In this document: piece by piece, positions 24,483 through 33,856 of the stretch
How positions within the stretch are numbered: position 1 is the stretch's first letter
Layout of the letters: each line of letters opens with the position of its first letter
Source of the DNA: Nitrospira sp.
Lineage (GTDB): Bacteria > Nitrospirota > Nitrospiria > Nitrospirales > Nitrospiraceae
Direction of reading: 5' to 3'
Length of the DNA stretch: 62,490 nt
Assembly: GCA_024998685.1 (NCBI GenBank)
Contig: JACOEH010000025.1
Location: 1-62,490, forward strand
Program-made: the position numbers and the translations under genes
Notes under the pieces: generated by a model
Seen by the model: the letters and a program-made list of their open reading frames with translations, nothing else
Told to the model about the DNA's origin: nothing
Database searches by the model: none

Positions 24483-25472
24483 CTAGCGAGAGGATGGATA
24501 CGATTTGGCGGCGGCTGTCAGTTGACAGGCCACCAGGTCGATGAGCGCTTGTGGGCTAATCACCTTCGACCCAGGTCCGAAGGAAAGCACCCAAGCGGTC
24601 AGCTCGTCGAGACCGCCGCACTGCATAGTCAGGATCACGGAGCCGTCTTTCTGAGGCTGCAGCTTTTGCGTCGGATGCCATCTTCGTTCTTTGACGTAAT
24701 AGGCCCACTCTGGCGAGATCCAGATCTTCACTTCCTGAGGATTGTCATCGATCAGACCGAACCCTCGTTTAAACCTCTCCGCGAGGGAAAATGATCGTGG
24801 AATATCAAACGGCTCCTCCGTCACGTCGATGTCTTCGATTCGTTCCACCGCAAAGACTCTGATCGCTTTGGCCTCATGCGAATAGCCGACCAAGTACAGG
24901 CCATGTTGATACAAGACCAGTCCATAGGGATCGACACGATAGTCAATTGGCTTTTCTGCTCCCGGCTTGCGATAACCGAGGAGTACCGCTGTCCGTTGAT
25001 GAAGTAAGGCCTTGCGCAAAGAGTCGAGAACGGGTTTCTTCTCCCCATAGGCACGGGCCGGCCGTTGAAGAGGGACAAAGGCTGTAACAATCCGCTCGAT
25101 GTGGTTCTTGACCCTGTCCGGAAGTCCCGCTTCTATCTTGCGAAGAACGCCTTCCAAGTCATCGAACAGCGAGGTGTCCTGCAGATAGTCCAGGTGGCTC
25201 TTGGCAAGGTACAGTGACATCAGCTCGAATGGGGAGACGACAATCTCCATCCCCTTGAAACCAGGCGGCAGTCTGTACCTGCCGTCTTCCTGAAGGAGTG
25301 GAAATCCGGATTCTTCGAGATGTTGAAGATCCCGGTGAACTTGTCGCTTGGTGACGTGGAACTCTTCGGCCAGCTCAGGAACGGACGCGCCTCCGGTAAG
25401 CCGACGGGCCATGAGATTGATGCGTGCGGCTTGACTATAGGGTTTAGGTTTTCGGCCCTTGCGGCTGGTCAT
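24483..25472 (-). CDS. WYL-domain transcriptional regulator
   Basis: A 329-residue protein. An N-terminal winged helix (residues ~15-70; ELAEEFHVTKRQVHRDLQHL) is followed by a WYL domain (residues ~140-235; VDPYGLVLYQHGLYLVGYS, then AVERIEDIDVT) and a C-terminal WCX-like extension. WYL regulators bind small ligands or nucleic acid and often control defence or stress genes. It starts 4 bp after the isoaspartyl peptidase gene and precedes the AAA+ gene. Confidence 0.9.
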   Translation of the reverse strand: MTSRKGRKPKPYSQAARINLMARRLTGGASVPELAEEFHVTKRQVHRDLQHLEESGFPLLQEDGRYRLPPGFKGMEIVVSPFELMSLYLAKSHLDYLQDTSLFDDLEGVLRKIEAGLPDRVKNHIERIVTAFVPLQRPARAYGEKKPVLDSLRKALLHQRTAVLLGYRKPGAEKPIDYRVDPYGLVLYQHGLYLVGYSHEAKAIRVFAVERIEDIDVTEEPFDIPRSFSLAERFKRGFGLIDDNPQEVKIWISPEWAYYVKERRWHPTQKLQPQKDGSVILTMQCGGLDELTAWVLSFGPGSKVISPQALIDLVACQLTAAAKSYPSSR

Positions 25473-25475
25473 GCC

Positions 25476-26363
25476 TCAGCACTTAAACTTATCATTCACG
25501 GTCGGCTCTCCCTTGCCATCCCACCATCCGGCTGTCATGTGAGGGGTGGAATGGCGAATGGTGAATCGTCCTTGAGGAGTCAGGACCAGGCATCCCGCAG
25601 ATCCGTCGATCCGAGCAACCAGTTTCTGCAACACGAGTCGCGCTGCGGTTGCCGGTGTGGTTCCCTGAACTAATCGGTCGCAAATTTCTTTGGCCACGGC
25701 CAAACGAATGATGCTCTCGCCCCATCCTGTCATTGAGACAGCGCCGGTTTCATTATCGGCATACACCCCGCAGCCGATGATCGGTGTGTCCCCGACTCGT
25801 CCCGGCAACATGCGATCGATCCCACCGGTCGAGGCACCGGCAGCGACCGTCCCGGTTTGATCGAGTGCGACGGCTCCGACCGTTCCGTGCTTTTCCCGAT
25901 TTTGCGCGATTTTTTGGAGAGTCGTTTCGTAGGACATCCTGCGTGGCTTTCCCGACAGCCGATGCCGCTCGAGTTTGAAATGCTGGACAAACCGTCCGGC
26001 CTGCGGGCCAACGAGCAACACATGAGGCGTGTGCTCCATGACCAAGCGAGCAGCGGTAATCGGATGGACAATGTTTTCAATTGAAGCCACCGCCCCGGCG
26101 CGCAGGCTATCCCCTTCCATGATGGACGCGTCCATCCGCTGCACGCCATCTAACTGGAGTCGCGCTCCCTTGCCCGCATTGAACAGTCCGCTGCGCTCGA
26201 GCACGCGAATCGTGTGCTCCACGGCAATGAGCGCCGAGCTGCCGCGATCCAGCCAATGATAGCCGACCTGCAAGGCGGCACGGAGACACGCGGCTTGTGG
26301 TGAGGTCATTGCACGGGAGCCGGCGCCCCCGTGCGCGAGAATGATGGGACGGCAGGATTTCAA
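25476..26363 (-). CDS. Isoaspartyl peptidase / L-asparaginase (Ntn hydrolase)
   Basis: A 295-residue Ntn-hydrolase precursor. The chain is cut before the threonine in HGTVGAVALD (near residue 180), which becomes the nucleophile; GASTGGIDRMLPGRVGDTP and CGVYADNETGAVSMTGWGE complete the active site. It hydrolyses beta-aspartyl dipeptides or asparagine. Its start overlaps the stop of the upstream gene by 4 bp, so the two are coupled. Confidence 0.93.
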   Translation of the reverse strand: MKSCRPIILAHGGAGSRAMTSPQAACLRAALQVGYHWLDRGSSALIAVEHTIRVLERSGLFNAGKGARLQLDGVQRMDASIMEGDSLRAGAVASIENIVHPITAARLVMEHTPHVLLVGPQAGRFVQHFKLERHRLSGKPRRMSYETTLQKIAQNREKHGTVGAVALDQTGTVAAGASTGGIDRMLPGRVGDTPIIGCGVYADNETGAVSMTGWGESIIRLAVAKEICDRLVQGTTPATAARLVLQKLVARIDGSAGCLVLTPQGRFTIRHSTPHMTAGWWDGKGEPTVNDKFKC

Positions 26364-26926
26364 TTCAAGAGCAGATCCCGGGTCTTTTGATAGGCGGGAT
26401 TCTGCATGCGATCCAGATCGGACCGCACAAACCCCAGACCCGTCACGCAGAGTTCAAAGTTCTCAGATAATTTTTGAAACAAGGGCAAATTGGTTTCGGC
26501 ATCATCACGGCCGATTTGCGCGACGATCCCGTAGGACCGTTTCCCCGTCTTCACATAGTCCACAAGGAAGTCCTTGTGATAAATACGTCCGGCCGATTTG
26601 AGCCGTCGAAGGTATTCGGGAAAGAGTCCGGCCATGAACAGCGTGAAATCACCGATGTGACGATGGACATCCCGTTCACGGTCCAGCGACTGGGCTTCGA
26701 GCATGACCTCCGACTCGAACAGCAACTCGACGACGCTATCGACCGGCTGGTCCTGTCGATTTCTAATCTTATAGAGCTGATCCGTATGGGTGAAATCGAC
26801 CAATAGGTCGGAGACGTACGAGGTGACCTTGGCATCAGGCCAGCCAAGGTGTTCCGTAAAGCTCTTTTCGGTTAATGCGCCGAAGAGTTGTCTGAGCGGG
26901 TGTCGTTGGGGAACGTGAGTGCTCAT
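26360..26926 (-). CDS. Conserved hypothetical protein coupled to the isoaspartyl peptidase
   Basis: A 188-residue soluble protein from ATG 26926, which has AGGAGG six bases upstream; a GTG two codons before is less likely. No family is recognised. Features are a helical N-part (PLRQLFGALTEKSF), a central FLFMAGLFPEYLRRL-like segment, and LGFVRSDLDRMQNPAYQKTRD at the end. It has no signal or membrane segment. The ATGA overlap with the peptidase gene indicates one operon, followed by the WYL and AAA+ genes. Confidence 0.82.
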   Translation of the reverse strand: MSTHVPQRHPLRQLFGALTEKSFTEHLGWPDAKVTSYVSDLLVDFTHTDQLYKIRNRQDQPVDSVVELLFESEVMLEAQSLDRERDVHRHIGDFTLFMAGLFPEYLRRLKSAGRIYHKDFLVDYVKTGKRSYGIVAQIGRDDAETNLPLFQKLSENFELCVTGLGFVRSDLDRMQNPAYQKTRDLLLN

Positions 26927-27037
26927 CTCCACCTCCTGCGAAGGCCGATGAGGCTTAAACTCAGTATACCAGATTTCGACTACGAACCGGTCTCCACTCT
27001 TGTCGATTCTATCGGAACGACGCCGTCAGACCTTGAG

Positions 27038-27493
27038 TCAAGGCAAGCGGCGCTCTCTACTATCCACTACGAATGTCACCGGCCCATCGTTCACTAACGC
27101 CACTTGCATATGTGCGGCAAAAACTCCCGTCTCAACCGGCATCCCGCATGCCCGCAGATCAGCCGCAACCTGCTCATAGAGGCGCTTGGCCTGGTCGGGA
27201 GGAGCAGCTCCATCAAAGTTGGGACGACGTCCGTTATCGGTCCGGCCTAACAGCGTGAATTGAGAAACCAACAACACGGCGCCCCCGACGTCTATCACCG
27301 ATCGATTCATTTTCCCTTGATCATCGGCGAACATACGAAGATTTTGAATCTTCTCGACCACATACGCTGTATCCGATTCATTATCACCTTTCGCGATACC
27401 CAACAAGACCATCAAGCCATGTTGGATCCGGCCCACGACTTTTCCTTCGACCTCTACCGAGGCATTGGTTACGCGCTGAAGAATTGCTCTCAT
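27038..27493 (-). CDS. dtd: D-aminoacyl-tRNA deacylase
   Basis: A 151-residue protein from ATG 27493. It carries the diagnostic motifs LLVSQFTLLG (catalytic threonine region, residues ~77-86) and NDGPVTF near residue 139, with N-terminal MRAILQRVTNASVEV. It recycles tRNA misloaded with D-amino acids and glycine. Normal length; no anomalies. Confidence 0.95.
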   Translation of the reverse strand: MRAILQRVTNASVEVEGKVVGRIQHGLMVLLGIAKGDNESDTAYVVEKIQNLRMFADDQGKMNRSVIDVGGAVLLVSQFTLLGRTDNGRRPNFDGAAPPDQAKRLYEQVAADLRACGMPVETGVFAAHMQVALVNDGPVTFVVDSRERRLP

Positions 27494-27589
27494 CTCAATA
27501 CGGAAGAGCATATGGCAGATGGCTTATGGCACACGACAAAAGTCTCCCATAAATCCCTATTTCCCGAACTATAGGCCATACGCTACATG

Positions 27590-28108
27590 CTATTTGCTCC
27601 TCAGCATAGACAGCGTCCCTTCGAGAGACAACAGCTTGCGCTTCATGTCCAGTCCGCCGGAGAAGCCGCCGAGCGACGCATCGTGGGCGACAATCCGGTG
27701 ACAAGGGACGACGATCGGCAACGGATTGGCGCCCACCGCATTGCCGACTGCCCGAGCGTAGTGCCTGCCTCCAACCCTTGCGGCAATCCATTGATATGAA
27801 CGAAGCTTTCCATAAGGTACCCGCTGCAACGTCCGCCATACTTGTCGTTGGAACGATGTTCCCTGCGACAGATCAAGCGGCACATCAAAGGTATTCCTTC
27901 TCCCGGCAAGATAATCGAGCAGCTGCCGACGGGCTTCTTCCAGTTGCACAGATTCTCCTTGTTGCAATGGCCCATCAGACTGTACTCTCAGATCGGACTC
28001 GACAGCCCGCTTCGACCGTTTCGGCAACACGATCGCTTGAATCCCTTTTGTGGATTCCGCGATTCCCATCCAACCCCAGGGTGAACGAAAGATCATCACA
28101 CGCCGCAT
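27590..28108 (-). CDS. ogt: Methylated-DNA--protein-cysteine methyltransferase
   Basis: A 172-residue single-domain DNA repair protein. The acceptor motif VVPCHRIVA is present (Cys near residue 140), followed by LGGFSGGLDMKRKLL, and the DNA-binding part has PYGKLRSYQWIAARVG. It transfers alkyl groups from O6-alkylguanine to its own cysteine. It is 13 bp downstream of murJ on the same strand. Confidence 0.94.
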   Translation of the reverse strand: MRRVMIFRSPWGWMGIAESTKGIQAIVLPKRSKRAVESDLRVQSDGPLQQGESVQLEEARRQLLDYLAGRRNTFDVPLDLSQGTSFQRQVWRTLQRVPYGKLRSYQWIAARVGGRHYARAVGNAVGANPLPIVVPCHRIVAHDASLGGFSGGLDMKRKLLSLEGTLSMLRSK

Positions 28109-28121
28109 GAATCGCCCCTTG

Positions 28122-29735
28122 TTATCCCATCACTCGACCGAGCTTCCTTCGCACCATTCCCCACACTACTGCGAGTTCCTTCGATCGAAACAACACATGA
28201 ACACCAAGATATCCCCCGACACTCAACCCCACAGCTGCAAAAAGCATCGCGGATTTCGTGACCCATTCGGCAGGGTGTGTCCATATCTCTGCTTCAGCCA
28301 CCCACCAGCACACGATGATCAGCGGGATACATGCTGCAAGGACCCGAAGGGAAGAGCGCCCCACCGCTCCCCACCCAACTCCGCCCAGTCTCCGGTTCAA
28401 TACCGCCACCAGAATGACTCCGTTTACCATGGAGGCCAATGCCGTGGCGAGCGCCAACCCTGCCGCGCCAAGTACAGACATCAACACCAGCGAAAAGAGA
28501 ATATTCGCCGCCAGCGCGATCGCCGCCGAAATGGCCGGCGTCTTGGTATCTTGCATCGAATAGAACGCCGAGACAATGATACGGACGCCCCCGAATGCCC
28601 ACAAGCCGACCGCATAGCAGAGAACCGCCAACGCGGTCTCCGTCGTGTCCTGCGCGGTGAACGTGCCGTGCTCGAAAAAAAGATGCACGATCGGTATGCG
28701 CAGCAAGATCAAACCCGCCATCGCCGGCACGATGATGAAGAGGATCATGCGCAGACCGAACCCGAGCGTGGTGCGCAGTTCGTCCAACGCGCCTCGCGCC
28801 GCTTGTGAAGATAACGTAGGCAGAATGGCCGTCGCCAAGGCCACCCCGAAGATTCCCAATGGAAATTGGATCAGCCGCATGCCGTAAAACAGATAGGTCG
28901 GTCCGCCGGCAAAGAATGACGCCAATACCGTACTCACCGTCAGATTGATTTGAGTCACGGACAGGCCGAGCAGCGTGGGCACCATTAATGCGCCGATCCG
29001 GCGCAAGCCCGGATGGCCCGGCTCGAATCGAAAGCCGAACAGCAATCCTCGCAGTTTCAGGCTGGGAAGCTGCATGGCGAATTGGGCCGCCCCTCCCGCC
29101 ACCACGCCGATCGCCACCCCGATGATCGGTTCTTCCAGATACGGAGCCAGCCACACGGCGCCGACGATGATAAAGATATTTAGGAAAAGCGGTGAGAAGG
29201 CCGGAGCTGCAAAAGCCCGTACAGAGTTCAGAATGCCCATGGCCAACGCCGCCAAACTGATGAACAGCAAATACGGAAACATGACGCGGGTGAGCAACGT
29301 CGTGAGCGCAAGTTTGTCGGGATTGTCCTGAAATCCCGGCGCGAGCAGCTGGACGAGCCAGGGAGCGGCCACAATCCCGACCATCGTCACCAACGTGACG
29401 ATGGTCAGGAGCGTCGTGAAGACCGCACTGGCCAGTTCCCAGGCCTCCTGGTTGCTCCGCGTCGTCCGGTATTCCGTATACACGGGAATGAAGGCCGACG
29501 ACATCGAGCCCTCGGCAAACAGCTCGCGGAGGAGGCTGGGGATGCGGAACGCGATGAAAAAGGCATCCGCAGCCGGCGTCGCGCCAAACAATCTGGCCAA
29601 GGCCATGTCGCGAATGAAGCCGAGGATACGGCTGGAAAACGTGGCGACGCCGATCACCCCAGCCGCTTTGACGACTGATTGATTCTCGTCTTGAAGTTTC
29701 GCAGGAGCGCCGGTCGACACGGTGGGCTCTGACAT
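28122..29735 (-). CDS. murJ: Lipid II flippase MurJ
   Basis: A 537-residue polytopic membrane protein, the length and MVF-type topology (about 14 segments) expected of MurJ. The start region AAGVIGVATFSSRILGFIRD and SSAFIPVYTEYRT match the family. It flips lipid-linked peptidoglycan precursors across the inner membrane. It probably forms an operon with the following ogt gene. Confidence 0.95.
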   Translation of the reverse strand: MSEPTVSTGAPAKLQDENQSVVKAAGVIGVATFSSRILGFIRDMALARLFGATPAADAFFIAFRIPSLLRELFAEGSMSSAFIPVYTEYRTTRSNQEAWELASAVFTTLLTIVTLVTMVGIVAAPWLVQLLAPGFQDNPDKLALTTLLTRVMFPYLLFISLAALAMGILNSVRAFAAPAFSPLFLNIFIIVGAVWLAPYLEEPIIGVAIGVVAGGAAQFAMQLPSLKLRGLLFGFRFEPGHPGLRRIGALMVPTLLGLSVTQINLTVSTVLASFFAGGPTYLFYGMRLIQFPLGIFGVALATAILPTLSSQAARGALDELRTTLGFGLRMILFIIVPAMAGLILLRIPIVHLFFEHGTFTAQDTTETALAVLCYAVGLWAFGGVRIIVSAFYSMQDTKTPAISAAIALAANILFSLVLMSVLGAAGLALATALASMVNGVILVAVLNRRLGGVGWGAVGRSSLRVLAACIPLIIVCWWVAEAEIWTHPAEWVTKSAMLFAAVGLSVGGYLGVHVLFRSKELAVVWGMVRRKLGRVMG

Positions 29736-29745
29736 GGACCGGATT

Positions 29746-30066
29746 CTAGCGGAACGATCGCGGGCCGTCTATCGATCGGAGATTTCGTTGTCGTGAACTA
29801 TGGTGAATGCCGACCGGCTGAGGAAGAGGAAGCAGATAATCTCTTTGCCGATCCAAGTTTTCCGAATGCGAGGATTCCTCTTTCTTGAGCTTCAAGATCG
29901 TTTCGATCTTGGACTCGCTGTCGAATAATTTCACCGTCGTCGCCTCAATGAGCGACACCCGAAACTTTCCTTCACGCGCCTCCCCTTCTCTGAGGCTATA
30001 GATTTCCCGGTCCTCTGGTGAAGGATACCTGTGGGGCAGGTATACAAGCCAAGTAACGTAGTTCAT
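29746..30066 (-). CDS. Possible small protein of unknown function
   Basis: A 106-residue frame from ATG 30066. The first ~75 residues look coding (YLPHRYPSPEDREIYSL, FRVSLIEATTVKLF, ILKLKKEESS), while the tail is basic and unlike a folded domain. It ends 10 bp before murJ starts, on the same strand. No family is recognised; it may be real or a remnant. Confidence 0.4.
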   Translation of the reverse strand: MNYVTWLVYLPHRYPSPEDREIYSLREGEAREGKFRVSLIEATTVKLFDSESKIETILKLKKEESSHSENLDRQRDYLLPLPQPVGIHHSSRQRNLRSIDGPRSFR

Positions 30067-30417
30067 TTTCGCCAAGCGCTTAGCTTCGCAAAGACTATGT
30101 GCAACTGTATCAGACAAGCGAAGATGGCAAGTTTTGCTGCCTTTACGAACAGGCGGAGAAATAGATGTCCGATATGGAGGGAGGCACGCAATGTCCTATC
30201 AAAATCAGGGCCGACGAGAGCGGAAATCCATGCTAACATGACGCCTTTCCAGCACATAGAGGAGAGTATGAAGAGGAGCTAGTTTTCCGGAGAGCCTTTC
30301 TGCAGGGGAGGACGACGATCCCACATCAATGCGAAAATGTTATCCAAGCGCATGCGGGCTAAAGCCAACATACGTTCTATGGCATCAATTATGACCTGCC
30401 GGCGGATCTGAGAGCGT
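30067..30417. other. Intergenic stretch, nothing identified
   Basis: About 350 bases between a possible small leftward gene and the acyltransferase gene. No frame with a coding look and no clear hairpin was found. Promoters for both sides probably lie here. Confidence 0.35.
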
Positions 30418-32418
30418 ATGAACCACAGAAGAGAAATTGATGGGCTTCGGGCTTTTGCGGTGCTGCCGGTGATCCTATTTCATGCCGGTTTTCAAACATT
30501 CAGCGGCGGCTTCGTCGGCGTCGACATATTTTTCGTGATCAGCGGCTATCTCATTACGTCTATTATTCTTGAGGAGCAACAGGCCGGCACCTTCACTCTT
30601 ATGGGGTTTTATGAGCGCAGAGCAAGGCGAATACTACCCGCACTGTTTGTCGTCATGGCGGGTTGTGTGGCATTGGGCTGGCTGTGGTTGCTGCCCATTG
30701 ATATGAAACTGTTTTCGGAAAGCCTGGTGGCCGTCCCAGCCTTTGCTTCCAACATCTTGTTCTACGTGACAGGCAGCTACTTTGAGCCAGCCGCCGAACT
30801 GAAACCTCTCCTGCACACATGGAGCCTCTCCGTCGAAGAGCAATACTATGTGGTGTATCCGATCCTGTTGTTGCTGCTCTGGCGATTCGAACAAAAATGG
30901 ATAGTTGGTTTGCTTGCAGGACTAGCGGTCGGGAGCCTGGTCGCCGCGCAATGGGGTTCGCACACGGATCCAACATTCACCTTCTTCTTGCTGCCAACAC
31001 GGGGCTGGGAGCTTTTGATCGGCGCATTGGTCGCGTTCTATCTCTTTCAGGAAGGGCATGGCCAGGCTACAACTCATCATCGGGTCGTGAACGAGGCAGT
31101 CAGCGTGTGTGGTGCCTTGCTCTGCGTGTACGGAGTGCTGAGTTTTGACGCATTGACTCCCTACCCAAGTGCCTATGCCCTACTGCCGACGATTGGCGCA
31201 GCTCTCATCATCGTATTTGCGACACCCCGCACAATAGTCGGCAAAGTCCTTGGTCACAAATTATTCGTGGCGGTAGGATTAATCAGTTACAGCGCCTATC
31301 TCTGGCACTATCCGCTCTTTGTGTTTGCGAGACATCGTTCAATCGAACCGCCCAGTCCAGCGTTGCTCTTGTCGTTAGCGGGTTGTTCATTCCTCTTCGC
31401 CTATGTGAGCTGGAAATATGTGGAGACGCCTTTTCGGAATCGGCAATTCCTCGCGCGTCATCACCTGTTCGCAATGGCCGCCGTCTGTAGCGTAGTGTTT
31501 GTCGCGATAGGGCTGATGGGGTACGTGAATGATGGCTTCCCGCAACGGGTGGACGAAGCCGTTACGAAGGCTCAGAGCGCCCAGTTTGATCCACTGGACT
31601 GTATGTCCGAAGGCGGACGGTATACCCCGGTGCGTGAGAGTTGTGTCTTGGGTGCACGCGTGAATGTCACGGGAGCATTGTTAGGGGATTCTATTGCTGG
31701 CGCGCTCGGCTTTGAACTAAGGAGAAGCTTGGAAAGCCATTCGCTGGGATTTTCCAATATGAGCTATGGGCACTGTCCTCCAATCTTAGATGTGTACCGT
31801 ATAGACCAGGGGAGTACTCATCGATGTCCCGAACACAACCGAGAAGTCTTTGAATATGTGAGAGAGAACGGCAATTACCCCACGCTGATATTTGCGGGGT
31901 ACTGGACGGCGTATCTTAAGGGCGCACTGTTGGACGTCATGGTGAATGGCGTCAGGGAGAGAACTCCCAACGATACACGAAAACCAGCGCTTCAAAAGGC
32001 GTATGTCGATTCACTCTTGAGATATATTCATACCGGAAAAACAATTATCTTAATCTACCCCATCCCAGAAGCTGGCCGGCATGTCCCGCGCTATCTGGCT
32101 AAAAGAGCCATGTTTGCGAGTCCCAATCAAGGGGAGGAGAAGGATGTGACTACGAGTTACGAATCCTATGCCATGAGAAACCAAGACACTATCCAGATTC
32201 TGGACAGTGTCGGCGAACATCCCAACCTCATTCGCATCAGGCCGGACACCATCTTTTGTAATATCGCTGTGCCAGGCAGGTGTGTGGTACAGCTCAACGG
32301 TGTCTCGCTCTATCGAGACGAGTTTCATTTGTCGAATACCGGCGCCAGTTTAGTGGTCCGCGAGATCATGAAGCACCTTGATGACAAAGCATCCAGCATG
32401 GCAAATGCCGGTTTTTAA
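30418..32418 (+). CDS. Acyltransferase 3 with C-terminal SGNH domain (OafA/YrhL type)
   Basis: A 666-residue inner-membrane protein. The N-terminal acyltransferase domain has about ten membrane segments and begins REIDGLRAFAVLPVILFHAG with the catalytic histidine; WSLSVEEQYY follows near residue 140. A further segment precedes an SGNH hydrolase-like domain (residues ~410-655) with GALLGDSIAG and, near the end, RDEFHLSNTGA carrying the Asp and His. Such proteins O-acetylate LPS O-antigen or other surface glycans. Regulation is not visible. Confidence 0.92.
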   Translation: MNHRREIDGLRAFAVLPVILFHAGFQTFSGGFVGVDIFFVISGYLITSIILEEQQAGTFTLMGFYERRARRILPALFVVMAGCVALGWLWLLPIDMKLFSESLVAVPAFASNILFYVTGSYFEPAAELKPLLHTWSLSVEEQYYVVYPILLLLLWRFEQKWIVGLLAGLAVGSLVAAQWGSHTDPTFTFFLLPTRGWELLIGALVAFYLFQEGHGQATTHHRVVNEAVSVCGALLCVYGVLSFDALTPYPSAYALLPTIGAALIIVFATPRTIVGKVLGHKLFVAVGLISYSAYLWHYPLFVFARHRSIEPPSPALLLSLAGCSFLFAYVSWKYVETPFRNRQFLARHHLFAMAAVCSVVFVAIGLMGYVNDGFPQRVDEAVTKAQSAQFDPLDCMSEGGRYTPVRESCVLGARVNVTGALLGDSIAGALGFELRRSLESHSLGFSNMSYGHCPPILDVYRIDQGSTHRCPEHNREVFEYVRENGNYPTLIFAGYWTAYLKGALLDVMVNGVRERTPNDTRKPALQKAYVDSLLRYIHTGKTIILIYPIPEAGRHVPRYLAKRAMFASPNQGEEKDVTTSYESYAMRNQDTIQILDSVGEHPNLIRIRPDTIFCNIAVPGRCVVQLNGVSLYRDEFHLSNTGASLVVREIMKHLDDKASSMANAGF

Positions 32419-32537
32419 TTTTGAGATAGGATGCTCAGGGCAGGTGCCTCGGTGTGACGAGACAGTCCGTCATCATGTGGATTGCAGAACGATGGAAGAA
32501 AGAAGTAAAGAACGCGGGTTGACTTCTTACTGAGTCA

Positions 32538-32575
32538 GGTCCCTGGCGCTGGACGGGGCTTCGCGCCAGGAGACC
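32538..32575. terminator. Hairpin between convergent genes, possible two-way terminator
   Basis: CCTGGCGC pairs with GCGCCAGG around a 13-base loop, extended by flanking GGT and ACC. It lies between the acyltransferase and bactofilin gene ends. No run of T follows on either strand, so it may be a weak or Rho-assisted stop. Confidence 0.4.
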
Positions 32576-32589
32576 CGTTGTTCGATCGA

Positions 32590-33087
32590 TCACGCCGCGA
32601 GTCGTTGAACCGGTAGTCGGCTCGTCATATTGACGACGTTCGGCCCGACCTCGCGCAGCACCTCGACTTTGGCTTGAGGCTTCATCTCCAGCGTTCCATT
32701 GAACACCACTCCCTCTTCCATCGAAAGCACCGGTGTGGTCAGACTGCCTTGAACAACGGCGGGAGCGCAAAGCACAATCTGGTCCTTCGCTTGAATATCG
32801 CCATGGATGGTTCCGTGGCATACCACCGTCCCGGCTGTGACCTTGGCCTTGATCACTGCCTCAGGCCCTACGAGCAAGCCGCCGTCGGTATGAATTTCGC
32901 CCTCCAAGGATCCATCGATCCGTACCGTACCGGAATAGGTGACGATCCCCTTGAACTCGACATCTTTTCCGACGAAGGCGACCTCATCAGGAAGAATCGG
33001 GCCGCTCTTTTTTAATGCACTACGGTTATCCTCCACCCACCGACCTTGTTCCCGCTCTCCCTCTCCTGTCTCTTCCTGCTTCCACAT
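32590..33087 (-). CDS. Bactofilin (polymer-forming cytoskeletal protein)
   Basis: A 165-residue protein. Residues ~35-135 show the repeating beta-strand pattern of bactofilins (FVGKDVEFKGIVTYSGTVRI and IDGSLEGEIHTDGGLLVG). Termini are polar. Bactofilins form filaments on the membrane inner face and position cell-wall or shape factors. A monocistronic gene, as far as seen. Confidence 0.9.
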   Translation of the reverse strand: MWKQEETGEGEREQGRWVEDNRSALKKSGPILPDEVAFVGKDVEFKGIVTYSGTVRIDGSLEGEIHTDGGLLVGPEAVIKAKVTAGTVVCHGTIHGDIQAKDQIVLCAPAVVQGSLTTPVLSMEEGVVFNGTLEMKPQAKVEVLREVGPNVVNMTSRLPVQRLAA

Positions 33088-33190
33088 AATCTCACTCCCT
33101 CCTTGTCCATATGTCGATCGGTCCGCCGGGCCTCTTCTCTATCGGTCGGCAACAGTATTTTATTGAGCGCTCGGGTAGGATAGGGATTCC

Positions 33191-33856
33191 TTATGGTTCC
33201 TGGACTAATTCATTCGATAATTCATCAGGATTGTCGCCAGGACGACCGGGGCAGACTTCGGCGAGAAGAATACCGCAGGTCTGAATGCTCTGGCATAACC
33301 CGCCGACAATATCACCGGCTTTCAATCGGCCGACGGCAGCCTCGACGACCAATGACCACCGCTCCATCGGCACTCGTTGAAACAAAGGTTGATCGGGAAG
33401 CACATAGATCTGATGCTCTAAGAGAGACACCATGAGCAGTACACCCGTGCGCTCCCGAGTCTGAGAGACCGCATGTTGCGCGAAGGCCCGCTCGGCCCTA
33501 AGACGCACCTTTTGATGCATACGATCGGTGGAGGTGAAGAGGCGAATGATAGGAACAAGACCGCCGAGCCATGCTCCTGCGCCATAGGCCAGGATGGTCG
33601 CCAGTACCAGCCACGCCGCATTGGAGGCATGCCAGCCCCAAGGGAGCCAGAGTATTTCCGTGGTCAGCAAAATAGTGAGCGTCACGAGCACGAGGATGAT
33701 TCCGGCGCGGTGTTGCGCATCACGATAGAGCCCCGACCGGCTGACGAGCATCGGAACGATTTCCGCATTCGTGTGTTGTTCCGCCGCATCCACGGCCAGC
33801 CTAATCCGCTCCCGTTCATCGGCCGTGAGCGTCAGTCTTTTACCAGTTTCCACTGG
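33191..33856 (-). CDS. TPM-domain membrane protein
   Basis: About 221 residues from GTG 33856, which overlaps the end of the preceding gene by 17 bp. An N-terminal half with LAVDAAEQHTNAEIVPMLV and, after two membrane segments (AGIILVLVTLTILLTTEI and AAWLVLATILAYGAG), a TPM-type part with RTGVLLMVSLLEHQIYVL. TPM proteins are found with LemA and thought to bind calcium or act in membrane protein quality control. A longer frame upstream would lie wholly inside the previous gene and is unlikely. Confidence 0.78.
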   Translation of the reverse strand, partial: PVETGKRLTLTADERERIRLAVDAAEQHTNAEIVPMLVSRSGLYRDAQHRAGIILVLVTLTILLTTEILWLPWGWHASNAAWLVLATILAYGAGAWLGGLVPIIRLFTSTDRMHQKVRLRAERAFAQHAVSQTRERTGVLLMVSLLEHQIYVLPDQPLFQRVPMERWSLVVEAAVGRLKAGDIVGGLCQSIQTCGILLAEVCPGRPGDNPDELSNELVQEP

